This document shows, one piece after another, positions 17,199 to 26,485 of a DNA stretch of 64,000 nt (within the stretch, counting starts at the first letter, position 1; the number at the start of each line of letters is the position of its first letter). The translations under genes and the position numbers were made by a program. The notes beneath the pieces were generated by a model that was given only the letters and a program-made list of their open reading frames with translations, did not search any database and was not told the DNA's origin. Origin of the DNA: a bacterium (GTDB taxonomy: Bacteria > Planctomycetota > UBA1135 > UBA2386); contig JAUILN010000006.1 of the NCBI GenBank assembly GCA_030432695.1, positions 310,001 to 374,000 of the forward strand, read 5' to 3'.

Positions 17199-20100
17199 GT
17201 GACCGATCCCGCGCCGCAGCTCACCCTCGACGTCGACCTCGACCCGCGCGTCCACTACGCGCTGCATCAGAACGACGTGCCGGTAGTCAAGGAGGTTCGT
17301 CTCACCAATGACGGGGCCGAGGACCTGCACGACCTCGACGTCGCCGTGACCATCGGCGCGAACCTCGCGAAGCCCTGGACCAAACGGCTCGACCACCTGC
17401 GTGCCGGCGCGACGCATCGACTGACGGCGCTGGATCTGGGGCTCGACCCGGAGATCCTCCGCAACCAGACCGAGCGCGAGGCGACCAGCCTGCAGGTCGT
17501 CGTCACCCAGGGGGCGGGCGAGGGGCTGCGGCGGCTGGCGGAGCTGGAGAAGCCGGTGGAGATCCTGGCGTTCCGCGAGTGGGCCGGGCTGCGTTCGCTG
17601 CCCGAACTGCTGGCGGCGTTCGTGCTACCGAACCAGAAGTCCGTGCAAGGGCTGCTCGCCCGCACCGCCACCCGGCTGCAGCAGGCGACCGGGCGGTCGT
17701 CGCTGGCCGGCTACCAGGAGCGCAATCCGCAGCGGATCCGGGCCACGGTGGCGGCGGTGTTCCAGGCGCTGCACGACTGCCAGCTCCGCTATGCCAATCC
17801 GCCGGCGAGCTTCGAGGAGGAAGGGCAGAAGGTGCGGCTGCCCGACGACGTGCTGGAGACGCGGCTCGGGACCTGCCTCGATCTGACGCTGCTGGCGGCG
17901 GCGGCGCTGGAGCAGATCGGTCTGCACCCGCTGTTGGTGTTGACGCGCGGGCATGCCTTCGTCGGCTGCTGGCTGGAGGAGCGGACCTTCGCGGAATGCG
18001 TGGTGGTCGACGGCGTGCGGCTGCGCAAGCGGATCGACGTCGGCGACGTGCTGGTGTTCGAGGCCACGCGGCTGACCGAAGACCACGCTTGCGACTTCGA
18101 GGGAGCGCTGGCGCGCAGTCGCCAGCAGCTCGACGACCTGGCGGTGTTCCAGTGCGCGGTCGACGTGCGGCAGGCGCGGGTGCAGCGGATCCGGCCGCTG
18201 CCGGTGCGGGAGGCGGCGTCGTACGAGATCACGGCCGAGACGTTGGCCGCCGAAGACGTTCCGCCGGCTCCGAACCCGACGCCGGTCGTCGATCCCGATC
18301 CCGCGCCGACGATGCCGCCGCCTGGGACCAGTGCGCCGCAACCCGACCCTGCTCCGGCGGCCACTCCGCCCGAGCCCGAGCTCCCCACCGACCCCAAGGA
18401 GCGCCGCATCGAGGGCTGGAAGCGCCGCCTCCTCGACCTGACCTACCGCAACCGCCTGCTCGCCTTCCGCGACAGCCGGCGGGCCATCCCCCTGCTGCTC
18501 CGTGACGCGGCCCATCTCGAGGACCGGCTGGCGGGCGGCTCGTGGTTCGTCTGCCGTCCCGCGCCGCAGATCGAGCGCGACACCGAGACCCACCAGCAGA
18601 CCAGCGGCGAGGACCTCGCCCAGGCGATCGCCCGCGACGAACTCGACCGGCGGCGCCTGCTCACCCCGCTCACCGCGCTCGAACTCGACAAGCGGCTGAT
18701 CGAGGTCTGGCGCCACGCCCGCGCCAGCCTGGAGGAGACCGGTGCGAACACGCTGTTCCTCGCGGTCGGCATGCTGCGCTACCGCGAGGCGGCGCACTCG
18801 AGCGTCGAGCGCCACGCGCCGATCCTGCTGCTGCCGGTGGAGATCGAGCGGCAGTCGGTGCGCGAGGGCTTCCGGCTGCGCATCGCCGACGACGACGCGC
18901 AGGTGAACGTCACGCTGCTGGAGAAGCTGCGCGCCGAGTTCGGCATCGACCCGACCGGCCTCGACGAGCTGCCCGAGGACGACGAGGGCCTCGACGTCCC
19001 GGCGATCCTGCAGAACTTCCGCCGCAAGATCGTCGACCTCGACGGCTTCGAGGTCGAGCCGGTCTGCCAGGTGGCGATCTTCTCGTTCCAGAAGTTCCTG
19101 ATGTGGCGCGACCTGCAGGCGCGCTCCGGCGACCTCCTGAAGAACCCGGTGGTCGCGCACCTGGTAGAGCGCTCGGGCCGCGGCTACGAGGCCGATGCCG
19201 AGTACCCGGACCCCGCCGTGCTCGACGACACCCGCAAGGTGATCGACACCCTCTGCCCGATGAACGCCGACAGCTCGCAGCTCGCGGCGGTGTTCGCGTC
19301 GAGCGAGGGGCGGAGCTTCGTGTTGGAGGGGCCGCCCGGCACCGGCAAGTCGCAGACGATCACCAACCTGATCGCGCAGAACCTCGCCGCGGGCCGTCGC
19401 GTGCTGTTCGTCTCGGAGAAGCGTGCCGCGTTGGAGGTGGTCCGCGACCGGCTGGGCCGCATCGGCCTCGGCGCGTTCTGCCTGGAGCTGCACTCCAACA
19501 AGGCCAGCAAGAAGGAGGTGCTGGAGCAGTTGCTCGAGGCCTTCGAGTTGTCGGGAGCGCGCGAGCCGCAGGACTGGGCGCAGGTCGCCGGGGATCTGGA
19601 GAGCGAGCGCACCGCGCTGAACGGCTACGTCCGCACGATCCACGAGCCGCGGGGCTTCGGCGAGAGCCTGTTCCAGGTGACCTCCCGGTTGATCGGTCTG
19701 CGCGACGCGCCGCGGGTGGCCCTGGAACTCGGCGACGTGACGACGCTGGACGCCGGCGCGGTGGCGAAGCGGCGCGAGGCGGTCGATCGGCTGACCACGG
19801 CGGTGCGCGAGGTCGGCACCGTGGCCGGGCATCCGTTCGCCGCGGTGCGTCGGACCGAGTGGCGGGTGACGTTGCCCGACGAGGTCGACGCGACGCTCGG
19901 TGAGGTCGACTCCGCGTTGCGGCGCTGGAAGGCCGCGCTCGACGTTGCGGCGGGGCGCCTCGGGGTTCCTTCCGAGGCGCTCGACAAGGCGCGCGTGCAC
20001 GCCGTGGAAGAGCTCGCGGCGCTGGTCGTCGCCGCTCCCGGCGCGGCGCCGGCGCTCTACACCGAGGCTGGTTGGGCCACGGTGCGCGAGCAGGCGCTGG

Positions 20101-23100
20101 CCGCGGTGGAAGCCGGTCGGGCGCGCGACGAACTGCGGCGCCACGTCGGCAAGCACTTCGCGATCGATGCCCTGCTGCGGCTGCCGCTCGACGAACTACG
20201 CACCCAGGCCCAGGCCGCGCACGACACCTTCTGGCCGCTGTCGTGGTGGAAGGGCCGTGCGCCGGCCGCTGCCCTGAAGCCGGCGGTGGCGCGCGGCAAG
20301 GCGCTGGGGGACTGGTCGGAGGTGGTCGAGCACCTCGACCAGGCGATCGAGCTGCGCCGGCAGACCGAGGCGCTGGCGGAGCCCGGGCACGACGGGGCGC
20401 GGCTGTTCGGCGGACTGTGGCGGCGCGGGGAGCCCACGGGCGATGCGCCGTGGGACGCGTTGGCGAGCGCGGTCGAGCAGGCCGGTCGACTGCGCGCCGC
20501 ACTGCTGCGGCTGCGCGAAGGCCTCGACGAGTCGGTCGGTCGTTCGGCGGCCGAGCGCGTGGTGCGGCTGGTGACCGAGGAGCGCGACCTGGTGCAGCAG
20601 GGCCATCCGGCGGGCGACGAACTGCGCGGGCTCGCCGAGGCGCGCGCTGGTGCCGACGCGGCGCGCAAGCGCCTCGACGACCTGCTGATGCTCGACGCCT
20701 CCGCCTGGGAGGCGCCCGATGCCTGGGTCCCGGGTCTCCTCGACCGGGTCGCCGTCTGGCAACGCGAGCAGCGCGCGCGGCTCCGCGACTGGCTCTACTT
20801 CCGCGAGACCCGCGACGCCGCCGCGGCGCTCGGTCTGGAGCCCCTGGTCGCCGGTCTGGAGCACGGCGACTTCGGCCGCGACGCCCTGCTGCCGGGCTTC
20901 GAGCGCTCGTTCCGCGAGAGCTGGTGGACCGCGGTGGTCGACGCCGATCCGGGCCTGCGCAGCTTCGTCGGAGCCGACCACGAGCGCCGCATCAAGCGCT
21001 TCCGCGAGCTCGACAAGCAGGCGCTGGAGCTGGCCGAGAAGCTGGTGACCGCACGGCTCGCGGCCAAGGTGCCGTCGTTCGAGACCGCCGCGTCGGAGGC
21101 CTCGGAGCTCGGCGTCCTGCAGCGCGAGGCCCGCAAGAAGCGGCGCCACCTGCCGGTGCGCAAGCTGTTCGAGCGGATCCCCAACCTGATCCCGCGGATC
21201 AAGCCGTGCGTGTTGATGAGCCCGCTGTCGGTGGCGCAGTACCTCGACCCCGCGGCGCCGCCGTACGACCTGGTGGTCTTCGACGAGGCCTCGCAGATCA
21301 CCGTGTGGGACTCGGTCGGCGCGCTGGCCCGCGGTGCCGCCGCGGTGGTCGTGGGCGACAGCAGGCAGCTCCCGCCGACCAGCTTCTTCCAGAAGATGGA
21401 GGAGGACGACGCGCCCGACGACCTCGACATGGAGGAGCTCGAGTCGGTGCTCGACGAGTGCACCGCCGCGGGCTTCCGCTCGATGCGTCTGGGCTGGCAC
21501 TACCGCAGCCGCCACGAGTCGCTGATCGCGTTCAGCAACTACCACTACTACGACAACCGCCTGCACACCTTCCCCTCGCCGGTCGAGGACCCGGCCCAGC
21601 TCGGCGTGTCGTGGGTGCAGGTGACCGATGGCGTCTACGACCGCTCGAAGTCGCGGACCAACCCGAAGGAGGCCGAGTCGGTGGTCCGGGATCTGGTGAC
21701 GCGGCTGCGCACCGAGGTCGACGACCGCAGCTACGGCATCGTCACCTTCAGCCGCGCGCAGCAGGAGCTGATCGAGGACCTGCTCGACCAGGCCCGCCGC
21801 GACGACGCGACCCTGGAGCGCTGGTTCACCGGCGTGGAGGAGCCGGTGTTCGTGAAGAACCTCGAGAACGTGCAGGGTGACGAGCGCGACGTGATCCTGT
21901 TCTCGATCTGCTACGGCCCCGACGAGGCCGGCAAGCTGGCGATGAACTTCGGGCCGCTGAACATCGCCGGCGGCGAGCGGCGGCTGAACGTGGCGGTGAC
22001 CCGCGCGCGGCGGCAGGTGATCGTCCACTCGACGCTGACCGCCGACCGGATCGATCTGAGCCGGACCAACGCGACCGGTGTGCATCACCTCAAGACCTTC
22101 CTCGACTACGCGGCGCGCGGGCCGGTGGCCTTGGCCGAGGCGGTGGAGCTGCACGGCGGCGCGACCTACGACTCGCCGTTCGAGCGGGCGGTGGCCGAGC
22201 GGCTGCGCGCCAAGGGCCACGACGTGGAGCTGCAGGTCGGCTGCTCCGGCTACCGCATCGACCTGGCGATCCGCGACCCGGAGCGGCCGGGGCGGTTCCT
22301 GCTCGGCATCGAGTGCGACGGCGCGTTCTACCACTCCGCGAAGACCGCGCGCGACCGCGACCGGATCCGCCAGGCGGTGCTGGAGGGACTCGGCTGGCAG
22401 CTCTGCCGCATCTGGTCGACGGACTGGTGGCGGAGCCCGGAGCGTGAACTCGAGCGGGTCGAGGAGGCGCTGGAGCGGGCGCGGCGCGAGGCCGCGGCGC
22501 GGGCCGAGCGGCAGGCGCGGCAGGCCGAGGCGCGGGCGGCGGAGTTGGCGCGGCAGGCGGACGAGGTGCTGGATCGCGATCGCGGGATGGAGGGTGAGGT
22601 GCGTGGGCCGGAGGTCGCGTCCGTTGCCGAAGACGATGCCGACGAACGCTCCTCGATGCCCGAGCGCTACGCGTCCGCCGGTGTGCCGGTCGCGGAGCCT
22701 CCCGTTGCTGGCGACGCGGTGGCCCCGGACGCCGAGGGCCCGATCGAAGTGCGCTACCAGGCGGTGGTGGTGGTGCCGAAGGGCAGCAGTTCCGACGTCT
22801 ACGAGCCGAAGGCGGTGGCGACGATCCACGCCCTGGCCCGCGAGGTCCTCGAACTCGAAGCTCCGATCCACCGCGCGTTGTTCCAGCGCCGCCTCGCCGG
22901 TGCCTACGAAGCGCGGCTCACTTCGAAGGTCCGTGCGCGCCTCGACGCGTTGGTCGCCAGCCTGCCCGCCGCCGAGCAGCCGGTGTTGCACGGCGAATTC
23001 CTGTGGCGCCGCGACCAGGATCCTGCCGCATGGTCGACCTGGCGCGCGCCTGGCGACGGCCCCGACGCGCAGCGCGACGCTGAGGAGATCCCGCCCCAGG

Positions 23101-23300
23101 AGGTCGCGGCCTGCGCCGCCGAGGTCCTGGCCGCCCAGATCGCGCTGCCGCGCGAGGACCTGGCTCGCGAGACGGCGCGCCGGCTCGGCTTCGCGCGGAT
23201 GGGCAAGCGGGTCGAGGAGGCGATGGCTGCCGGACTGGCGCTGCTGATCGATCGGGGACGGGCGCGGGTGGAGGGTGACAACCTGGTGGCGCCGGGGTGA
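17199..23300 (+). CDS. Giant transglutaminase-like / DUF4011 / SF1 helicase / nuclease / DUF3320 protein, 2033 aa
   Basis: Domains in order: residues 1-115, an Ig-like beta domain; about 150-330, a transglutaminase/papain-like domain with GTCLDLTLLAAAALEQIG (Cys near 225) and LTRGHAFVGCW (His near 252); 350-400, a Pro/Ala linker; 400-640, DUF4011; helicase domain 1 with GPPGTGKSQT (Walker A, near 711); a long helical insert to about 1290; VVFDEASQI (Walker B, near 1361) and GDSRQLPPTSFF; RLGWHYRSRHESLI; NLENVQGDERDVI (near 1559); LNVAVTRARRQVIV (near 1599); then a Vsr/MTES_1575-like nuclease core (SPFERAVAERLRAKG ... YRIDLAIRD ... IECDGAFYH, near 1703); an Ala/Arg/Glu coiled coil; and DUF3320 (about 1850-1910). 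Helicases of this COG1112 group with nuclease domains are found in defence and DNA-repair contexts; an anti-phage role is inference. The gene has a GTG start and stands alone, with no methylase or partner gene nearby. Confidence 0.88.
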   Translation: MTDPAPQLTLDVDLDPRVHYALHQNDVPVVKEVRLTNDGAEDLHDLDVAVTIGANLAKPWTKRLDHLRAGATHRLTALDLGLDPEILRNQTEREATSLQVVVTQGAGEGLRRLAELEKPVEILAFREWAGLRSLPELLAAFVLPNQKSVQGLLARTATRLQQATGRSSLAGYQERNPQRIRATVAAVFQALHDCQLRYANPPASFEEEGQKVRLPDDVLETRLGTCLDLTLLAAAALEQIGLHPLLVLTRGHAFVGCWLEERTFAECVVVDGVRLRKRIDVGDVLVFEATRLTEDHACDFEGALARSRQQLDDLAVFQCAVDVRQARVQRIRPLPVREAASYEITAETLAAEDVPPAPNPTPVVDPDPAPTMPPPGTSAPQPDPAPAATPPEPELPTDPKERRIEGWKRRLLDLTYRNRLLAFRDSRRAIPLLLRDAAHLEDRLAGGSWFVCRPAPQIERDTETHQQTSGEDLAQAIARDELDRRRLLTPLTALELDKRLIEVWRHARASLEETGANTLFLAVGMLRYREAAHSSVERHAPILLLPVEIERQSVREGFRLRIADDDAQVNVTLLEKLRAEFGIDPTGLDELPEDDEGLDVPAILQNFRRKIVDLDGFEVEPVCQVAIFSFQKFLMWRDLQARSGDLLKNPVVAHLVERSGRGYEADAEYPDPAVLDDTRKVIDTLCPMNADSSQLAAVFASSEGRSFVLEGPPGTGKSQTITNLIAQNLAAGRRVLFVSEKRAALEVVRDRLGRIGLGAFCLELHSNKASKKEVLEQLLEAFELSGAREPQDWAQVAGDLESERTALNGYVRTIHEPRGFGESLFQVTSRLIGLRDAPRVALELGDVTTLDAGAVAKRREAVDRLTTAVREVGTVAGHPFAAVRRTEWRVTLPDEVDATLGEVDSALRRWKAALDVAAGRLGVPSEALDKARVHAVEELAALVVAAPGAAPALYTEAGWATVREQALAAVEAGRARDELRRHVGKHFAIDALLRLPLDELRTQAQAAHDTFWPLSWWKGRAPAAALKPAVARGKALGDWSEVVEHLDQAIELRRQTEALAEPGHDGARLFGGLWRRGEPTGDAPWDALASAVEQAGRLRAALLRLREGLDESVGRSAAERVVRLVTEERDLVQQGHPAGDELRGLAEARAGADAARKRLDDLLMLDASAWEAPDAWVPGLLDRVAVWQREQRARLRDWLYFRETRDAAAALGLEPLVAGLEHGDFGRDALLPGFERSFRESWWTAVVDADPGLRSFVGADHERRIKRFRELDKQALELAEKLVTARLAAKVPSFETAASEASELGVLQREARKKRRHLPVRKLFERIPNLIPRIKPCVLMSPLSVAQYLDPAAPPYDLVVFDEASQITVWDSVGALARGAAAVVVGDSRQLPPTSFFQKMEEDDAPDDLDMEELESVLDECTAAGFRSMRLGWHYRSRHESLIAFSNYHYYDNRLHTFPSPVEDPAQLGVSWVQVTDGVYDRSKSRTNPKEAESVVRDLVTRLRTEVDDRSYGIVTFSRAQQELIEDLLDQARRDDATLERWFTGVEEPVFVKNLENVQGDERDVILFSICYGPDEAGKLAMNFGPLNIAGGERRLNVAVTRARRQVIVHSTLTADRIDLSRTNATGVHHLKTFLDYAARGPVALAEAVELHGGATYDSPFERAVAERLRAKGHDVELQVGCSGYRIDLAIRDPERPGRFLLGIECDGAFYHSAKTARDRDRIRQAVLEGLGWQLCRIWSTDWWRSPERELERVEEALERARREAAARAERQARQAEARAAELARQADEVLDRDRGMEGEVRGPEVASVAEDDADERSSMPERYASAGVPVAEPPVAGDAVAPDAEGPIEVRYQAVVVVPKGSSSDVYEPKAVATIHALAREVLELEAPIHRALFQRRLAGAYEARLTSKVRARLDALVASLPAAEQPVLHGEFLWRRDQDPAAWSTWRAPGDGPDAQRDAEEIPPQEVAACAAEVLAAQIALPREDLARETARRLGFARMGKRVEEAMAAGLALLIDRGRARVEGDNLVAPG

Positions 23301-23319
23301 GGCTCCACTCCCGGCCTCA
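23298..23319. terminator. Compact palindrome built from two convergent stop codons
   Basis: TGAGGC (23298-23303) and GCCTCA (23314-23319) are perfect complements with a ten-base spacer. The first TGA is the stop of the helicase gene and the final TCA is the reverse-strand stop of the ketoacyl synthase gene, which leaves only 16 bases between them. It may be a minimal bidirectional terminator or chance. Confidence 0.35.
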
Positions 23320-24546
23320 GTCGCCGGCCGGGTCGACGCGACGGAACACCAGCACCGCATTGAGTCCGCCGAACGCGAAGGAGTTGGAGAGCGCGGTGCG
23401 GATCGACCTGGTCCTGGATTGGTTGGGGACGACGTCGAGCGGGCACTCGGGGTCGACCTCGTCGAGGTTGGCGGTGGGAGGGATCACGCCGTGGTGCACG
23501 GCCAACGCGGTGGCGACGGCCTCCAGTGCTCCGGCCGCACCGATCGCGTGACCGTGCATCGACTTGGTCGAACTCACCGCAACCTGCTCTGCGTGCTCCC
23601 CGAGCAGCCGCCCGATCGCGCGGATCTCATTGGGGTCGTTGCCGGGCGTACCGGTGCCGTGCGCATTGATGTAGTCGACGTCGGCGGTGGTGGTGGAGGC
23701 GTCGTCCAGCGCCGCCTGCATGGCGCGCAAGGGGCCGTCCTCCGACGGGGCCGTCAGGTGCGCGGCGTCCGCGGACATGCCGAAGCCCGCCAGCTCGGCA
23801 TAGATCCTGGCGCCCCGGCGGCGTGCGGAGTCGAGCGGTTCGAGCACGAGCATCGCGCCGCCCTCGCCGAGGATCATCCCGGACTTCTGCCTGGAGAACG
23901 GTCGGCAGGTGTCTGGTGACATCACGCGCAGGGCTTCCCATGCCTTCAGCTGGGGGAGCGTGAACAGCGCCTCGCTGCCGCCGCAGACCGCCGCGTCGGC
24001 GCCGCCGTTCCGGACCAGCCAGAACGCGTGGCCGATCGCGTGGGTCGACGAAGCGCAGGCGGTGGAGAGCGTGAAGGTCGGACCGCGGAAGCCGAACTCC
24101 ATCGACACCTGACTGGCCCCGGCGTTGGCCATCGCGCTCGGGATCAGGCCCGGCGGCATGCGGTGATTGCCCTGTCCGTAGAACCGTTCGTAGTTGTCGC
24201 CGAGCGAGATCGTGCCGCCGTTCCCCGTGCCGGTGACCACCGCGGTCCGGTCGCGCAGCGTGTCGTCCCACGCCAGGCCACTGTCCGCGATCGCCTCCCG
24301 CGCGGTCACCAGCGCGAACTGCGCGAAGCGGTCGAGACCCTGCTGGGCGCGGTCGGGGAAATGGTCGGCCGCCACGAATCCGTGCACCTCCGCGCCGTTG
24401 GGACACTTGAGGGTCGTGTGGTCGACGGATTCGATCGCGCGGATCCCGCTGCGTCCGGCCACCAGCGAGTCCCAGAACGCGGTGGCGTCCGGCCCCAATG
24501 CCGAGATCGCCCCGACCCCGGTCACGGCCACCCGGCGGCCGTGCAT
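23317..24546 (-). CDS. Beta-ketoacyl-ACP synthase II-type enzyme, 409 aa
   Basis: A condensing enzyme that extends an acyl chain using malonyl-ACP. The catalytic triad is complete: Cys164 in LSTACASSTHAIGHA, His296 in INAHGTGTPGNDPNE and His333 in KSMHGHAIGAAG. Length and N-terminus (RRVAVTGVGAISALGPD) fit KAS II (FabF). The start at 24546 shares one base with the stop of the acyl carrier protein gene (TGATG), so the two are co-translated. Because the rest of a fatty acid synthesis cluster is absent, this may be a dedicated ACP-KAS pair for a special lipid or polyketide rather than housekeeping FabF. I leave the symbol empty for that reason. Confidence 0.92.
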   Translation of the reverse strand: MHGRRVAVTGVGAISALGPDATAFWDSLVAGRSGIRAIESVDHTTLKCPNGAEVHGFVAADHFPDRAQQGLDRFAQFALVTAREAIADSGLAWDDTLRDRTAVVTGTGNGGTISLGDNYERFYGQGNHRMPPGLIPSAMANAGASQVSMEFGFRGPTFTLSTACASSTHAIGHAFWLVRNGGADAAVCGGSEALFTLPQLKAWEALRVMSPDTCRPFSRQKSGMILGEGGAMLVLEPLDSARRRGARIYAELAGFGMSADAAHLTAPSEDGPLRAMQAALDDASTTTADVDYINAHGTGTPGNDPNEIRAIGRLLGEHAEQVAVSSTKSMHGHAIGAAGALEAVATALAVHHGVIPPTANLDEVDPECPLDVVPNQSRTRSIRTALSNSFAFGGLNAVLVFRRVDPAGD

Positions 24547-24836
24547 CAGCGACCCTCTTCCGCAGCGTCGGGACCGGCGGCTGCCGGCGGGTTTGCGATC
24601 CGTTGTTCGGCGAGCAGCTTCTCGACCCCGGCCACGACCTCGCGGAAGGTGTTGAGGGAGCGGGCGGCGTCGTCGGGGATGCTGATGCCGAACTCCTCCT
24701 CGATTTCGAACAGCGCCTCGATCGTGTCGAGGGAGTCGATGCCGAGTTCCGCGAAGCTCGAATCGATGGTGACTTCTGGCTTGTGGAACTTCTCGCGGAA
24801 GATCGAGAGGACGCGCTCTTCGACTTGGTCGGTCAT
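24546..24836 (-). CDS. Acyl carrier protein, 96 aa
   Basis: A small acidic four-helix carrier. The phosphopantetheine attachment site is Ser35 in LGIDSLDTIEALFEIEEEF, the standard DSL motif. It carries the growing chain for the ketoacyl synthase encoded immediately downstream, with which it shares a TGATG stop/start. The C-terminal tail (about 20 residues rich in Pro, Ala and Glu) is longer than in most ACPs. The upstream side is a decayed immunity gene, so its promoter must lie in the 24840-24990 stretch. Confidence 0.95.
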   Translation of the reverse strand: MTDQVEERVLSIFREKFHKPEVTIDSSFAELGIDSLDTIEALFEIEEEFGISIPDDAARSLNTFREVVAGVEKLLAEQRIANPPAAAGPDAAEEGR

Positions 24837-24997
24837 GGGAGGCGGAGGGCTGGGGGTATCCGATCGCGAGCGGGCGCTGGCGTCCTGGAGCCGGACGGCC
24901 GCCGTGATGATGGCTCATCGGGATGGCTGGAGCCAGTTCGAGGGTGCGGGTCGGCTCCCACGGATGCCCGGTCCTCGTGCTCGGTCGATCGGGCGGC

Positions 24998-25270
24998 CTA
25001 TCGCGTTTCGCGGATCGGGCACTGGCGCAGCACGTCGTCGAGAGCGCGGACGATGGCCGGCAGGTAGGACCGATCGAGTTCGCCGTCGAACTGGTGGCGC
25101 GGCGCCTGGGAGTCTGGGCCAACGCGCATATCGGATCGGCCAGGTCTGGAACTGCTGGTCGAATAACGTCTGGCTCCGTTCGCGGAACTGCTGGTACTCG
25201 GTGAGATGCAGCAGGGCTCCTTCGGCCTCCACCTCGGAGCCGGGCGCGGAGGCCGGCCAGGGATTCTCGA
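24998..25270 (-). pseudogene. Broken WapI-family immunity-protein homolog
   Basis: Read leftward, one frame gives APGSEVEAEGALLHLTEYQQF and, after a frame change and loss of about 20 codons, another gives HQFDGELDRSYLPAIVRAL then DDVLRQCPIRE and a stop at 24998. These align with APGTQVKAAGALLHLSECQQF and HQFDSAIDQSHLPAILRDL / DDVLRRFPIR of the intact gene at 36708-37136. The N-terminal 40 residues of the family are not detectable. The surrounding gene-free interval (24837-25509) holds nothing else I can recognise, apart from the ribosome binding site of the next gene at its right end. Confidence 0.85.
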
Positions 25271-25509
25271 GATCCTGGGCGGGCCGGATTGGAGGTTCGC
25301 TGCAGGGGCTCGACGCAGCGGCGACGGCCCTGGTCAGCGACGGCTCTCGTCACAGAGGCCGAGCAACGCAGGGGCGGAAAGCGCGCGGCGAGGGTTGGGC
25401 CACGGTTACGGAGAATTCTGCGGATGTCGGCAAGTCGGTGTAACAGCCGGGGACGGGCGATTGCTCTCGATCGAGTGAGGAATGGTCCTCGCTCAAGGAG
25501 TCGTTCGAG

Positions 25510-26361
25510 ATGTTCACGATCAACCGTTTCCTGGCCGCAGGCCTTTGCCTCGCGGCCGCGGCCGCCTCGCAGACCCACAGCGGGAACCTGGACCTGCGCT
25601 TCCAGCGTGGGCCGAGCCAGCTCTGCGCCGTCTACGACGTCGAGGCCGACCACTACGGCATCGCGTCGGGATGGGTGACCACCGGGACGCTGCAGCGGCG
25701 CGGGCAGTTCAGCGCGAAGGGCCGCGCGCAGTTCTTCGGCCGCTCGGAGCGGCTGGCGGAGATCCGGACCAAGGCTTGGATCTTCCGGGACGAAGGGACC
25801 CGCAAGGGCGACGCCTACGCCTACGGAATCCTCTTCGACAGGAGCATCTTCAACGAGCGGCTCGGTGCGCGGTCGAGCCGCGGGACGCTGGGGACGCTCG
25901 AGCATGAACTGCGGCTCGATCTCGTCTCGATGGACCAGAACTTCCTGGTCGGACCGATCCCCGTGAACGTCTCACTGGACCTCGGCAGTGAGCTCGACGT
26001 CGGTCTGGGGATCACCGTCGATCCGCCCCGATCGCTGGTCAGCTACGGCGGCTATGCCGATGCGATCATCGGTCGAGTCGAAGGTTCGGCCGGGGTGGGC
26101 CTCGAGAGTTCGGCGGTGGGGGCCAGCGCCGGGGTCTTTGGGCGGGTCGACCTCGGCAACGTGAAGGTGGTCGCCGGAATCGTCCTGGAGCCCGCGTCCC
26201 ACGGGTTCGGCCTCACCGCGGTCATGCAGGCCGTGAGGGTCCGGCTCGGCGCCTATGCGCAGGCCTTCGTGCGCGTCGGGCTGGTCCTGGTGCGGGCCCG
26301 CTACGAGAAGGTGATCTTCGATTGGGCGAGCGACTCGGTGACGAGACGTTATCGCCTGTGA
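25510..26361 (+). CDS. Secreted protein of unknown function, 283 aa
   Basis: I do not recognise the family. A signal peptide (MFTINRFLAAGLCLAAAAASQ) follows an AAGGAG site nine bases upstream of the ATG. The mature part is rich in beta strands and glycine, with alternating segments such as VNVSLDLGSELDVGLGITV, GSAGVGLESSAVGASAGVFG and VRVRLGAYAQAFVRVGLVLV, which suggests a beta-barrel or beta-helical fold; an outer membrane location is possible but not shown. It is the first gene of a long rightward run that includes HEAT, kinase and sigma factor genes. Confidence 0.7.
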   Translation: MFTINRFLAAGLCLAAAAASQTHSGNLDLRFQRGPSQLCAVYDVEADHYGIASGWVTTGTLQRRGQFSAKGRAQFFGRSERLAEIRTKAWIFRDEGTRKGDAYAYGILFDRSIFNERLGARSSRGTLGTLEHELRLDLVSMDQNFLVGPIPVNVSLDLGSELDVGLGITVDPPRSLVSYGGYADAIIGRVEGSAGVGLESSAVGASAGVFGRVDLGNVKVVAGIVLEPASHGFGLTAVMQAVRVRLGAYAQAFVRVGLVLVRARYEKVIFDWASDSVTRRYRL

Positions 26362-26485
26362 GCCAGGTGCATCTGCCGGTCGAGGGGCGCGGCCCGACGG
26401 TGGACTCCGTTCGCTGTCGGGTCGAGGCGGTCCATCGGTCGTTGCCGTGAATCCGTGTGAATCGAGTCGAAGGGAGTGGAGTGCC

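Noticed and set aside
17625..23360. Very long open frames antisense to the helicase gene (17625-20156 and 20196-23360, minus strand)
   Set aside because: They mirror the strong third-position GC bias of the real gene, have His/Arg/Val-rich composition, no domain motifs and no start signals.
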